The notes under the pieces were generated by a model, which saw nothing but the letters and a program-made list of their open reading frames with translations, searched no databases and was not told the origin of the DNA. The translations under genes were made by a program, and so were the position numbers. Source: Bilifractor porci (GTDB lineage: Bacteria > Bacillota > Clostridia > Lachnospirales > Lachnospiraceae). From it: DNA of 64,000 bases. Where the stretch lies: assembly GCF_009696005.1 (NCBI RefSeq), contig NZ_VUMV01000003.1:1-64000 (forward strand). The letters run 5' to 3'. This document shows positions 44,163-53,118 of this stretch, piece after piece; position 1 is the stretch's first letter; the number at the start of each line of letters is the position of its first letter.

Positions 44163-45164
44163 ATGGAACGCATCCTGACTTACCGGATACAGAAGAATGA
44201 CAGCGGAAAATCTGTTCATGAATTTCTCCGGGGTCTCGGCTACTCCCGCCACATTCTTCTGTCCATGAAACCGGATCCCATGGCGGTCATGAAAAACGGT
44301 AAACCGGTAAGGATGTCCGGCGCGCTGCAGGAAGGAGACGTCCTCCGGATAACGGTCCGTGATGAATCCTCCTCGGAGAATATCGTTCCGGCCCCCGTAC
44401 CCTTTGACATCGTGTTTGAGGACAGTGACCTTCTGGTTGTCAGCAAGCCCTCCGGCGTGGCGATCCACCCGGCCGTCAGCCATCCTGCCAATACGCTCGC
44501 GAACGGAATCGCCCTTTATTTTAAGGAGCAGGGAATCCCCTATGTTTTCCGCTGCATTAACCGCCTGGACCGGGACACCACCGGCCTGCTGATCGTAGCC
44601 AAAAACAAGGTAAGCGCCTCCATCCTCGAACGGGATCTCAGGCAGAGGGAGATCCACCGCACCTACCTGGCTGTCGTAGAGGGGATCCTTCCCGAAAGCG
44701 GAACCGTTCACGCTCCTGTCGGAAGGAAAAGCAGTTCCCTGATTGAGCGGTGCATCGACTGGGAGAACGGAGACGCCGCAGTCACACATTTCCGCAGACT
44801 GTGCGCTTTCCCCCTCTGTACCCCTGTAAATAATGAAGCAGAGACGTCCTCCGGAGCCTTATCCGGGCAGCTGTCTTCCGCGGTTTCCCCGTCTGCCCCT
44901 GTGCTTTCCCTGGCGGAGCTGCATCTGGAGACCGGGCGGACCCACCAGATCCGGGTACACATGGCGCACATCGGCCACCCCCTCCTGGGAGATACCCTGT
45001 ATAACCCGGAGGGCCTGCCGGGCATCAGCCGGCAGGCCCTCCATTCATGGAAACTGGATTTTATTCATCCGGTGACAAAAGAACCGATGCATTTTGAATC
45101 CCCGCTTCCCGCAGACATGAGTGCTGTGGTAAATGTACCATGGCAGACGGGTTTGAACGGATAA
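44163..45164 (+). CDS. RluA-family pseudouridine synthase
   Basis: A 333-residue enzyme with an N-terminal S4-like RNA-binding region (about 12-75), the catalytic Asp in CINRLDRDTTGLLIVAK, and the C-terminal GRTHQIRVHMAHIGHPLLGD. It isomerises uridines in rRNA or tRNA. A Ser/Ala-rich insertion of about 35 residues (near 220-260) separates the core from the final motif. AAAGGA precedes the ATG by about 10 nt. Which site it modifies (RluC, RluD or other) cannot be told. Confidence 0.92.
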   Translation: MERILTYRIQKNDSGKSVHEFLRGLGYSRHILLSMKPDPMAVMKNGKPVRMSGALQEGDVLRITVRDESSSENIVPAPVPFDIVFEDSDLLVVSKPSGVAIHPAVSHPANTLANGIALYFKEQGIPYVFRCINRLDRDTTGLLIVAKNKVSASILERDLRQREIHRTYLAVVEGILPESGTVHAPVGRKSSSLIERCIDWENGDAAVTHFRRLCAFPLCTPVNNEAETSSGALSGQLSSAVSPSAPVLSLAELHLETGRTHQIRVHMAHIGHPLLGDTLYNPEGLPGISRQALHSWKLDFIHPVTKEPMHFESPLPADMSAVVNVPWQTGLNG

Positions 45165-45187
45165 ACCAGGAACCGTTCCGTCCTCGT

Positions 45188-45676
45188 TTAATCCGGATAG
45201 ACCAGCCGCTCGTCACTGTCCTCTGCAATCACAGACAGGTCTCTCTCCAGATACCGCCCGGCCAGCCAGGACGCCATGGAAAGATTCTGATCCAGGTAAT
45301 TACCGCAGTCCCTGGCCGCCGCACCGGGAATCTCCCCCTTGTAATCACGGATAAAAGCAAAGGTGCGTTTCACCAGCTCCAGGATATCTCTGGATTCATA
45401 ATCGCCGGAGAGAATCAGGTAAAATCCCGTACGGCAGCCCATCGGCCCGAAATAAATAACCCTGTCCGCGTATTCCGGATCATTCCGCAGGAAGGTGGCG
45501 CCGAGATGCTCAATCGTGTGGCATTCCGCCGTATTCATCACAGGCTCCCGGTTCGGGGCAGTCAGCCGCAGATCAAAGGTCGTCACGATTTCATCTCCCA
45601 CATGATCCTTCCGGGAAACATAAATGCCCGGCATCAGCTTCAGATGGTTTACTGTAAAACTGGCTATTTTTTCCAT
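45188..45676 (-). CDS. luxS: S-ribosylhomocysteine lyase
   Basis: A 162-residue LuxS with metal ligands His53 and His57 in ECHTIEHLGA and Cys124 in AARDCGNYL, plus GPMGCRTGFYL with the catalytic Cys81. It cleaves S-ribosylhomocysteine to homocysteine and DPD, the AI-2 precursor, and recycles the methyl cycle. GGAGG lies close before the ATG. It is downstream of galE on the same strand, with the RluA-type gene converging from the other side. Confidence 0.97.
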   Translation of the reverse strand: MEKIASFTVNHLKLMPGIYVSRKDHVGDEIVTTFDLRLTAPNREPVMNTAECHTIEHLGATFLRNDPEYADRVIYFGPMGCRTGFYLILSGDYESRDILELVKRTFAFIRDYKGEIPGAAARDCGNYLDQNLSMASWLAGRYLERDLSVIAEDSDERLVYPD

Positions 45677-45703
45677 ATTTCCCTCCGTTTTCCCCTCGGC
45701 CGC

Positions 45704-46732
45704 TTACTCTTTTTCTTCGGTGCTGTAGCCGTCCGGATTCATCGTCTGCCATCTCCAGGAATCTGCGCACATATCATCCAGGTCATACTGCGCCTTCCAC
45801 CCAAGCTCTTTTTCCGCCTTGTCGCAGTTGGAATAGCAGGTGGCAATGTCGCCGTCTCTTCTGGGCCGGATCACATATTTCAGCTTGTGCCCGCAGGCCT
45901 TTTCAAACGCATGGATGACGTCCAGAACCGAATATCCCTTGCCGGTTCCCAGATTACAGATAAATACGCCGTCGTTTTTCGCCAGCCTTTCCACCGCCTT
46001 GACATGCCCCTTGGCCAGATCCACAACATGGATATAGTCGCGCACCCCGGTTCCGTCCGGCGTATCGTAGTCATCTCCGAACACATTGACTTCCGGAAGC
46101 TTTCCGATCGCCACCTGTGCCACGTAGGGAAGCAGGTTGTTCGGAATCCCCTTCGGATCCTCGCCGATCAGCCCGCTTTTGTGGGCTCCGATCGGATTAA
46201 AATACCGAAGCAGGATGACATTCCACGCAGGATCTGCCGTGTGAATATCCGTCAGGATCTGCTCCTGCATCCATTTGGTCCATCCGTAAGGATTGGTGCA
46301 GGTCCCCTTCGGGCACTCCTCCGTGATCGGGATCTGCGCCGGATCCCCGTAAACCGTGGCCGAGGAGCTGAAGATAATATTTTTGCAGCCGTGATTTCTC
46401 ATCACATCCACCAGATTCAGAAGTCCCCCGATGTTGGTGTGATAGTACTCGACCGGCTTATGCACCGATTCTCCTACCGCCTTCAGGCCCGCAAAATGAA
46501 TGACCGCGTCTATCTTGTTTTCCTCGAAAATTTTCTCCACCGCGGGCTTATCCAGCATATCCGCCTTGTAGAACTTCAGGGATCTGCCGGTGATTTTCTG
46601 AATTCTGTCAATCGCCTTAGGACTGGAATTGTAAAGATTATCGAACACAACGACATCATATCCGGCATCCAGAAGCTCTACACAGGTATGACTTCCGATA
46701 TATCCCGCACCGCCTGTCACTAAAATAGTCAT
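45704..46732 (-). CDS. galE: UDP-glucose 4-epimerase
   Basis: A 342-residue extended SDR enzyme with the NAD site TGGAGYIGSHTCVELL, SSSATVYGDP, and the YxxxK pair in NPYGWTKWMQE. It interconverts UDP-glucose and UDP-galactose for Leloir metabolism and surface polysaccharides. The ATG at 46732 has GGAGGAGG 5 nt upstream and is preferred to 46768. Immediately upstream is a duplicated 130-bp hairpin-forming element. Confidence 0.96.
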   Translation of the reverse strand: MTILVTGGAGYIGSHTCVELLDAGYDVVVFDNLYNSSPKAIDRIQKITGRSLKFYKADMLDKPAVEKIFEENKIDAVIHFAGLKAVGESVHKPVEYYHTNIGGLLNLVDVMRNHGCKNIIFSSSATVYGDPAQIPITEECPKGTCTNPYGWTKWMQEQILTDIHTADPAWNVILLRYFNPIGAHKSGLIGEDPKGIPNNLLPYVAQVAIGKLPEVNVFGDDYDTPDGTGVRDYIHVVDLAKGHVKAVERLAKNDGVFICNLGTGKGYSVLDVIHAFEKACGHKLKYVIRPRRDGDIATCYSNCDKAEKELGWKAQYDLDDMCADSWRWQTMNPDGYSTEEKE

Positions 46733-46746
46733 TTTATCCTCCTCCC

Positions 46747-46876
46747 TGCCGCTCACAAGTATTCGCATTCCCGTGCCGCCGGTTGCGTCACTCCATGCTC
46801 ATACTTGTTGTTGTTTCCGGAGCTCAAGCTTCCCGGTCTGCATGCAGCCCGTCAGCTTTTGCTCCGAAACTGGACT
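46747..46876 (-). repeat. Structured 130-bp direct repeat, copy 1 (galE-proximal)
   Basis: This copy abuts the galE ribosome-binding site. It can form two hairpins: one from CAAGTATTCGCAT with ATGCTCATACTTG, leaving tandem G-A mismatches in the stem, and one from GTTTCCGGAGCTCAAGCT with AGCTTTTGCTCCGAAAC. The second copy lies 195 bp away with two differences. Confidence 0.85.
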
Positions 46877-46941
46877 CTCTCGTTATACATGTATAGTTAA
46901 TGTATAAGTCCCCGCGTCACTTCGCTGCTGTGCAGCTCTCG

Positions 46942-47071
46942 TGCCGCTCACAAGTATTCGCATTCCCGTGCCGCCGGTTGCGTCACTCCATGCTCATACT
47001 TGTTGTCGTTTCCGGACCTCAAGCTTCCCGGTCTGCATGCAGCCCGTCAGCTTTTGCTCCGAAACTGGACT
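46942..47071 (-). repeat. Structured 130-bp direct repeat, copy 2
   Basis: It is identical to copy 1 at 128 of 130 positions by eye. The two copies are separated by an unrelated 65-bp spacer rich in TATACAT/ATGTATA. The ogg-galE gap of 397 bp is almost entirely these two copies, the spacer and a short AT-rich end (47072-47095) containing a possible extended -10 (TGcTATGAT, minus strand). Confidence 0.85.
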
Positions 47072-47129
47072 TATACATTTATATTATCATAGCACGCGGC
47101 TTGTTTTCCTGCATCCGGAAATTAAGTCG

Positions 47130-48044
47130 TCATTTTCCGTTTTCTCTCTTCGACACCCGGTTCCGGCCTTTGCCGTCCGGCCTCCCGCTCCGGTAATAGT
47201 AGAACATATACTGCTGGATCACCCCCGCATAGGGAGAATACAGGCCCCGGTCAAAGCCCTCCGGATACTGATCCTCCAGCACCCGGCTGATCCAGACATC
47301 TACCGGGAAGAAATCCAGGCGGTGGAACCCAAACAGAGCCGTGCAGCTTGCGACCTTTACGCCAACCCCTTTAAACCCCATCAGACGGTTCAGAAGATTC
47401 TCATCCGACAGTTTCTGCAGGCTCTCCTGCGGGCTCTTCTGTCCGTCGGCGCCGGCCATCTCTGTCCACTGCCGCACCGTCTCCCGGATGTAGGGCATCC
47501 GATAGCCCAGACTGCAGCTTGTTTCCCCTTTCTCCTTCCAGGAGCACGCTTCCTCTCCGCATTTCCGGCACCGGAGACGCAGCAGCTGTTCCGCGGATGG
47601 AAAGGAAAAGACATCCTCTCCGTCAAAAGTTCCCAGAAAATCGCCTGCCACGCGGCAGAGCTTTTCTACACAGGACTGGATAGCCGGTATGTTTTTTCTC
47701 TGCGAAAGAATAAAAGTGATCAGCGTCTCAAAGGGATCCTGCCGGAGAATCCGGATTCCCTTCCCGTAGTCCGCCGCCGCAGACAGAAAACAGTCGTCCT
47801 TGGGTATCCTTTCCCGGATCTGCCGGTAACACGTAGGAAAATCCAGATACCCGCTCCAGACCTTCCGGAATTCCTCCTCTGTACAGGATGCCTGCAGAAT
47901 ATTGTCTTTTTCCCGGAGATACAGCACTCTGCCGAACGCTGTAATCCGATAGTACCGGTCATCCAGACGCTTCCAGCGGAAACACTGTCCGCTGTCCGCT
48001 ATTTTATTCAGATCCAGATCATCCGTCAGTTCCATTTCAAGCAT
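47130..48044 (-). CDS. 8-oxoguanine DNA glycosylase (Ogg1-type)
   Basis: A 304-residue protein with an N-terminal Ogg domain (SGQCFRWKRLDDRYYRI) and an HhH-GPD domain. The catalytic Lys lies in GFKGVGVKVASC and the catalytic Asp in FFPVDVWISRVL, the pattern of bifunctional glycosylase/lyases. A CRKCGEEAC stretch in the middle hints at a metal or structural cysteine cluster. It removes oxidised guanine. AGGAG precedes the ATG at 48044 by 10 nt. It follows nudC by 23 bp. Confidence 0.88.
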   Translation of the reverse strand: MLEMELTDDLDLNKIADSGQCFRWKRLDDRYYRITAFGRVLYLREKDNILQASCTEEEFRKVWSGYLDFPTCYRQIRERIPKDDCFLSAAADYGKGIRILRQDPFETLITFILSQRKNIPAIQSCVEKLCRVAGDFLGTFDGEDVFSFPSAEQLLRLRCRKCGEEACSWKEKGETSCSLGYRMPYIRETVRQWTEMAGADGQKSPQESLQKLSDENLLNRLMGFKGVGVKVASCTALFGFHRLDFFPVDVWISRVLEDQYPEGFDRGLYSPYAGVIQQYMFYYYRSGRPDGKGRNRVSKRENGK

Positions 48045-48067
48045 ATCCGTCTCGCTCCTGCCGTTCC

Positions 48068-48994
48068 TTATAGCTGCCCGGAAAGATAGCGCTTGTGTTC
48101 TCCCCTGCGGAAAACCTCCATCATTTCCGCTGTCAGCGAACAGTGCTCTTCATCCTCCGGAACCTGGTCCGGAGTGAACCATCCCGCCTCGGAAAGCTCA
48201 TCCTCTTCCAGAGTTATGGTTTCGTTCGAGCCGTCCAGCTCGCAGAAGAAGCCCATCAGGAGTGTTCCCGTAAACGCCCAGGGCTGGCTCTTATAAAAGT
48301 GAAGATTCTTCACCGGCAGCCCGACTTCCTCCATCACCTCACGGTGAACCGTCTGTTCAATGGTTTCCCCGGTTTCCGCAAATCCGGCAATCAAGGCGTA
48401 ATTTTTATAGCTCCGCCCCGCATATCTGCTCATCAGAAGTTTTCCGTCATGAACTACCGCGACAATCACGGCAGGACAGATCACCGGATAGCGGGTTCTC
48501 CCGCATTTCGGGCAGCGCATCATCCGTTCCTTTTCATCATGAACCATCGGTACACCACAGTGACCGCAGAAGCGGCTCTCCTCATACCACTGGGCAAGGC
48601 GGAATCCCACCATTCCCGCAAAGGCTCTATCCCCCGGCCGTCCCCCGCGGAAGATCCGGATATTCTTAAACCGGTATCCGTCCGGAGCCGGGAATCCCGC
48701 TCCAGAGCCGCTGCCCTCCTCTGCAACAAAATCCGGATCATTCTGTGTTTCTTCCGTGCTTTCCCCGGAAACCGGAACGCCCAGAAAAAAACGCTCCTTG
48801 TCAATTCGGAACAAATACTGGAATTTCATTTGATTTTCCGGAAAATCTGTCACCTTCGGATAGTAAATCATTCCCCTGCTGTCCTGCTTCAGAAGAACCG
48901 ACTGTCCTCTGCAGACCAGCACCGTGTCTGTCTTACGCGGGTAATAGTGAAAATACTCAATATGAAATTGATGTGGCTCGATATCCTGAATCAT
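48068..48994 (-). CDS. nudC: NAD(H) pyrophosphatase NudC
   Basis: A 308-residue Nudix enzyme. A zinc ribbon (CGHCGVPM and CPKCGRTRYP, about 143-170) is followed by the Nudix box GFAETGETIEQTVHREVMEE and the NADH-diphosphatase tag SQPWAF. It cleaves NAD(H) and can remove NAD caps from RNA. Its ATG overlaps the stop of a small Cys-rich ORF (ATGA), and it precedes ogg, placing two damage-sanitation genes together. Confidence 0.95.
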   Translation of the reverse strand: MIQDIEPHQFHIEYFHYYPRKTDTVLVCRGQSVLLKQDSRGMIYYPKVTDFPENQMKFQYLFRIDKERFFLGVPVSGESTEETQNDPDFVAEEGSGSGAGFPAPDGYRFKNIRIFRGGRPGDRAFAGMVGFRLAQWYEESRFCGHCGVPMVHDEKERMMRCPKCGRTRYPVICPAVIVAVVHDGKLLMSRYAGRSYKNYALIAGFAETGETIEQTVHREVMEEVGLPVKNLHFYKSQPWAFTGTLLMGFFCELDGSNETITLEEDELSEAGWFTPDQVPEDEEHCSLTAEMMEVFRRGEHKRYLSGQL

Positions 48995-49113
48995 CCACTC
49001 TGCCTCCGTACTTGCCTGTACCGCTCCTCACACCGGCGCGCGCAGAAAAATTTGCGGTTGCTTCCGTGACCGCACCCTGTGACGAATCTCCTACCTGCAC
49101 ACAGGGAAAACAT
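48991..49113 (-). CDS. Small Cys-rich ORF (40 aa), possible zinc finger
   Basis: A 40-codon frame coupled by ATGA overlap to nudC. It has GGAGGAGGG just before its ATG. The sequence has Cys5, Cys14, His16, Cys24 and Cys28, with FVTGCGHGSNRKFFCARRCE resembling a small treble-clef zinc finger. It lies directly after the aspS terminator. The family is not recognised; coding nature is inferred from the overlap, ribosome-binding site and residue pattern. Confidence 0.45.
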   Translation of the reverse strand: MFSLCAGRRFVTGCGHGSNRKFFCARRCEERYRQVRRQSG

Positions 49114-49148
49114 CCCTCCTCCGCACGGCACCGCTGCCCCGATAAGCG

Positions 49149-49190
49149 AAAAGGATTATTGCATCAGCCATCCGCTGCAATAATCCTTTT
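49149..49190 (-). terminator. aspS terminator
   Basis: A 15-bp perfect stem (AAAAGGATTATTGCA and complement) with a 12-nt loop, 6 bp after the aspS stop. The right arm on the minus strand ends in TTTT. Confidence 0.85.
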
Positions 49191-49195
49191 CCCTG

Positions 49196-50950
49196 TTAAT
49201 CCCTGACCTTAATATGTGCCTCTCGCAGCTGCATCTCCGTTATTTCCCCGGGTGCGCCGCACATCAGATCCTGCGCGTTTCCGTTCATTGGGAACGGAAT
49301 GACCTCACGGATATTTTCTTCCCCGCGCAGCAGCATAATCATACGGTCGATACCCGGAGCCATGCCCGCGTGCGGCGGCGCCCCGAACTGAAACGCGTTG
49401 TACAGCGCGCCGAATTTTTTCTTCAGGTCTTCCTTTGTATAACCCGCGATCTCAAAGGCTTTTTCCATGATCTTAACATCGTGGTTCCGGACTGCGCCGG
49501 AAGAAAGCTCCACGCCGTTGCAGACAATGTCGTACTGATAAGCCAGAATATCCTCCGCATTCTGATGCTCCAGCGCATCCAGTCCGCCCTGGGGCATAGA
49601 AAACGGGTTGTGGGTGAAAATCATCTTTTTCTCTTCCGGATCATACTCGTACATCGGGAAGTCGTTAATGAAGCAGAACCGGAAGGCGTTTTTCTCCATC
49701 AGTCCCAGACGCTCTCCCAGCTCATTCCTGATCTGTCCCGCGAACAGGGCTGCCTGTTTTTCCTTGTCGCTGATAAAGAAAAGTGTGTCGCCTGCTTCCA
49801 GCCCTGCCAGGTCCATCAGTTCCTTCTTCATATCAGACGGAATAAATTTGTCGATCGGTCCCTTGTAGGACAGATCCTCCTGCACCTCGAGATAACCCAG
49901 GCCGGGCATGCCGATAGAATTCGCAAAGGCAAGCAGCTTCTCATGAAAGCCCTTGGACATCTCCGCGTGAACCTTGATCGCGCGGACGGTTTTCTTCAGG
50001 AACGGACGGAACGTACATCTCTGGAAAAACTCTGTCACATCAATGATTCGTAAGGGATTCCGAAGATCCGGCTTATCCGAACCGAACTCCAGCATCGCCT
50101 GCTTATAGCTGATGATCGGATAGGGCGCTTTGGTGACAGCCGCGCCCTCCGGCGCAAATTTTTCAAAGGTCTGGGTCAGCACCTCTTCGCCGACACGGAA
50201 AACATCCTCCTGTGTGGCAAAGCTCATCTCGAAATCCAGCTGATAAAATTCTCCCGGAGAACGGTCCGCACGGGCGTCCTCATCACGGAAACAGGGTGCA
50301 ATCTGGAAATATTTATCAAACCCTGACACCATCAGCAGCTGCTTGTACTGCTGCGGTGCCTGCGGAAGCGCATAAAATTTTCCCTTGAATTTTCTTGACG
50401 GCACAATGTAATCCCTGGCTCCCTCCGGCGAAGAGGCGCAGAGAATCGGCGTCTGGATCTCCAGAAATCCCATATCCGTCATCTTCTGCCGCAGGAAGGA
50501 AATCACGCGGGAACGGAAAATCATGTTGTCCCGCACCTTCGGGTTTCTCAGGTCCAGATACCGGTATTTCAGCCGCACATCCTCCCTGGTTTCCTTCGAC
50601 GTGATAATCTCAAAAGGCAGCTGCTGATAAACCTTCCCGAGAACCCGGATGCTGCTGGCATCCAGCTCGATGGTCCCGGTGGGAATCTTCGGATTATAGG
50701 TATCCTCGTCCCTGTGCTCAATCAGTCCCTCGACGCTGATGCAGTCTTCCTTCGTGAGACCTTCCAGAAGGGAGGTGTCCCGCAGAACAATCTGCATGAC
50801 TCCGTACATATCTCTCAAATCCAGAAACGATACACCGCCGTGATCGCGGATGTTTTCAATCCACCCCGCAAGGCGGAGCGTCTTGCCGACATCCTCCTCG
50901 CTCACCTGATTCAGCACACGGTCTCTGTATTCCCTTGACAGCTGCTCCAT
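49196..50950 (-). CDS. aspS: Aspartyl-tRNA synthetase
   Basis: A 584-residue bacterial-type AspRS. An N-terminal OB anticodon-binding domain (LAGWIENIRDHGGVSFLDLR) precedes the class II catalytic domain with FRDEDARADRSPGEFYQLD and GAPPHAGMAPGIDRM, and a bacterial GAD insertion. The ATG at 50950 is chosen for GGAGG 11 nt upstream; earlier ATGs lack a site. It lies downstream of the rhomboid gene by about 110 bp; no T-box was seen. Confidence 0.95.
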   Translation of the reverse strand: MEQLSREYRDRVLNQVSEEDVGKTLRLAGWIENIRDHGGVSFLDLRDMYGVMQIVLRDTSLLEGLTKEDCISVEGLIEHRDEDTYNPKIPTGTIELDASSIRVLGKVYQQLPFEIITSKETREDVRLKYRYLDLRNPKVRDNMIFRSRVISFLRQKMTDMGFLEIQTPILCASSPEGARDYIVPSRKFKGKFYALPQAPQQYKQLLMVSGFDKYFQIAPCFRDEDARADRSPGEFYQLDFEMSFATQEDVFRVGEEVLTQTFEKFAPEGAAVTKAPYPIISYKQAMLEFGSDKPDLRNPLRIIDVTEFFQRCTFRPFLKKTVRAIKVHAEMSKGFHEKLLAFANSIGMPGLGYLEVQEDLSYKGPIDKFIPSDMKKELMDLAGLEAGDTLFFISDKEKQAALFAGQIRNELGERLGLMEKNAFRFCFINDFPMYEYDPEEKKMIFTHNPFSMPQGGLDALEHQNAEDILAYQYDIVCNGVELSSGAVRNHDVKIMEKAFEIAGYTKEDLKKKFGALYNAFQFGAPPHAGMAPGIDRMIMLLRGEENIREVIPFPMNGNAQDLMCGAPGEITEMQLREAHIKVRD

Positions 50951-51061
50951 GTCCAAATTTTCCTCCATACTCTGCTGTTCCATGATAATGATCACGCGGC
51001 ATGCCCGGTAAAGCAATTTCCGGCTGCCGCTGTTTTATTATACTTCAGATCAATTTATTGA

Positions 51062-51739
51062 TTATAACTGTCCATCTCGGCGGCTGTCAACCGTATTCCG
51101 GCGCAGATGCGCGGAATTCCGGACCAGCAGCGGAATCACACTGAGCAGTGCTCCTCCGACCAGCCCTCCCAGATGCGCGTTCACATCAATGCCTGCCGTC
51201 TGAAATCCTGCCCACAGGGAAAGAACGATATAGATCACCAGCCGGCGAAGCGTCAGATCCTCCAGTTTTCCGTGATGCATCAGAAGCGCCACCAGCATGC
51301 CTCCCATCAGGGCAAATACGGCCCCGGAAGCACCTGCGGACACGGAGTAATCCCCGCCGCGCAGTTCCATAGCCATAGAAAACAGGTTTCCGCAGAGACC
51401 GCCTCCCAGATAGACCAGAAGGAATCCGATTTTTCCCAGGTATCTCTCCATAAAATCACCGAGGAAAAAGAGGGCGAGCATGTTGCTGAAGAGGTGGCCG
51501 GGGCCAAAATGCAGAAACATGCTGGTGAACAGCCGGTAGTACTCTCCTTGCCGGATCAGCGGCGTGTAGGCCGCGCCGAGTTTTATCATATGCTGAACAT
51601 CGTCACTTCCTCCGGTGGCCTCGGCGTAGAAAAATACCGCCACGTTTATCACAAGAATGACAAGCATCACCCAGCTCTTTTGTTTCCGGTGAAGAATCCG
51701 CTCCAACGCGTCCTCGCCGGAATCATATGGTCTTTCCAT
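51062..51739 (-). CDS. Rhomboid-family intramembrane serine protease
   Basis: A 225-residue protein with about six helices after a cytoplasmic N-terminus. It shows SMFLHFGPGHLFSNMLALF, the catalytic Ser in SAGASGAVFALMGG, and the catalytic His in NAHLGGLVGG. Rhomboids cleave membrane proteins near the outer leaflet; the substrate is unknown. The gene is divergent from the iron dehydrogenase at 51906. Confidence 0.92.
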   Translation of the reverse strand: MERPYDSGEDALERILHRKQKSWVMLVILVINVAVFFYAEATGGSDDVQHMIKLGAAYTPLIRQGEYYRLFTSMFLHFGPGHLFSNMLALFFLGDFMERYLGKIGFLLVYLGGGLCGNLFSMAMELRGGDYSVSAGASGAVFALMGGMLVALLMHHGKLEDLTLRRLVIYIVLSLWAGFQTAGIDVNAHLGGLVGGALLSVIPLLVRNSAHLRRNTVDSRRDGQL

Positions 51740-51827
51740 CTGTCCCTTCCCTCCTGTTCAGACAACAGGTGTTCATCCAATAAGCCGCAGAATTCCACAA
51801 AAATCCACAAAACCCTCTGTGGTCTTA

Positions 51828-51856
51828 TTGTCACATTTTCTGCTTTGTGCTATGGT
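51828..51856 (+). promoter_or_regulatory. Promoter of the iron dehydrogenase gene
   Basis: TTGTCA and TATGGT are 17 bp apart. A CCACA/TGTGG inverted repeat at 51806-51823 lies just upstream and could be an operator. Confidence 0.5.
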
Positions 51857-51905
51857 TAACCTGTCAATAGAAACAACAGCACCTGATTGTCACGGAGCAC
51901 TTGTC

Positions 51906-53078
51906 ATGGACCGTTTTCATATTCTTACAGACATCTATTTTGGAGATCACTCCCTGGACCGTCTGAGCAGGCTGGACTGCCAAAAGGCTTTTATTGTCAC
52001 AGACCCTTTTATGGTTCAGTGCAATGCCATCAGCAATATCACCACACCCTTGCAGAAAGGGAATATTCCCTTTGAACTGTTTACGGATGTCGTGCCTGAC
52101 CCGCCGGTCGCAAAGGTGGTAGAAGGTGTCAGCTCCTTTATCAGCTCCGGCTGTGATCTGATTATCGGTGTCGGCGGAGGTTCCGCCATGGATCTGTCCA
52201 AATCTATCCGGAAAATGGCAGAAAACATTGACAGGCAGAATCAGAAAGTCCACATCCGCCTGATCTGCATTCCCACCACCAGCGGAACCGGAAGTGAAGT
52301 AACCTCTTTTGCTGTCATCACCGACCCGGAAAAACAGGTAAAGATCCCTCTGAACTCCGAGGACATGGCTCCCGACGAGGCGATACTGGACGCGGTTCTG
52401 GTAAAAAGCGTTCCGGCAAATGTCACGGCGGATACCGGTATGGATGTACTCACACATGCCATAGAGGCATATGTAAGCACGAAACACAACGATTTTTCCG
52501 GGGCGCTTGCCGAAAAGGCAGTGGAAATCTGCGGACAGTATCTGTTTCGCTCCTTTGCGGACAATAATGATACCCATGCCCGCGCAAAAATGCACACAGC
52601 CGCCACCCTGGCCGGCCTTGCGTTTAATTCGGCCTCCCTCGGCCTGAACCATGGCATGGCGCACCAGCTAGGCGCGCATTTCCATATTCCCCACGGCCGC
52701 GCAAATGCCATGCTGCTTCCTCTTGTCACAGAGTACAACGCAGGAATCTCCGCATTCACCCGCAACAGCGACCTTCGGAATAACCTGGAAGCTCCCTCGC
52801 CCGTGGTCGAGCGATACTGCAATATCGCCAACATGCTTGGCCTGTCCAGCTTCAACGAGGTTATGACCGTGCACTCTCTGTGCAATTATCTGAAGTACAT
52901 GGCCGAATCCATGGGAATTCCCCAGCATCTCTCGGAAATTCTGAAAATATCCAAAAAAGAATATGAAACGCATATAGAATCCATGACCGATGCCGCCCTG
53001 AAGGACGCCTGCACAGAAACTAATCCGCGCCGCCCCTCCAGAGCCGATGTGACAGAGCTGTACCGGAAATTATGGTGA
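51906..53078 (+). CDS. Iron-containing alcohol dehydrogenase
   Basis: A 390-residue group III dehydrogenase with GVGGGSAMDLSKSI (NAD loop), PTTSGTGSEVTSFA, and iron ligands in TGMDVLTHAIEAY and NHGMAHQLGAHFHIPHG. It is closest in motif to 1-propanol/4-hydroxybutyrate-type dehydrogenases. GGAG lies 8 nt before the ATG at 51906; the upstream open frame covers the promoter. Its motifs differ from those in the permease fusion, so the two are separate paralogues. Substrate unknown. Confidence 0.9.
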   Translation: MDRFHILTDIYFGDHSLDRLSRLDCQKAFIVTDPFMVQCNAISNITTPLQKGNIPFELFTDVVPDPPVAKVVEGVSSFISSGCDLIIGVGGGSAMDLSKSIRKMAENIDRQNQKVHIRLICIPTTSGTGSEVTSFAVITDPEKQVKIPLNSEDMAPDEAILDAVLVKSVPANVTADTGMDVLTHAIEAYVSTKHNDFSGALAEKAVEICGQYLFRSFADNNDTHARAKMHTAATLAGLAFNSASLGLNHGMAHQLGAHFHIPHGRANAMLLPLVTEYNAGISAFTRNSDLRNNLEAPSPVVERYCNIANMLGLSSFNEVMTVHSLCNYLKYMAESMGIPQHLSEILKISKKEYETHIESMTDAALKDACTETNPRRPSRADVTELYRKLW

Positions 53079-53118
53079 CACCGCAAAATGCCGGTGTCTG
53101 CCCCGGTGTCTTTCCGTC

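Noticed and set aside
46941-48089. A 382-codon plus-strand frame over the ogg gene and repeats
   Set aside because: It is antisense to a well-supported glycosylase gene and includes the noncoding repeat; no domain is recognised.
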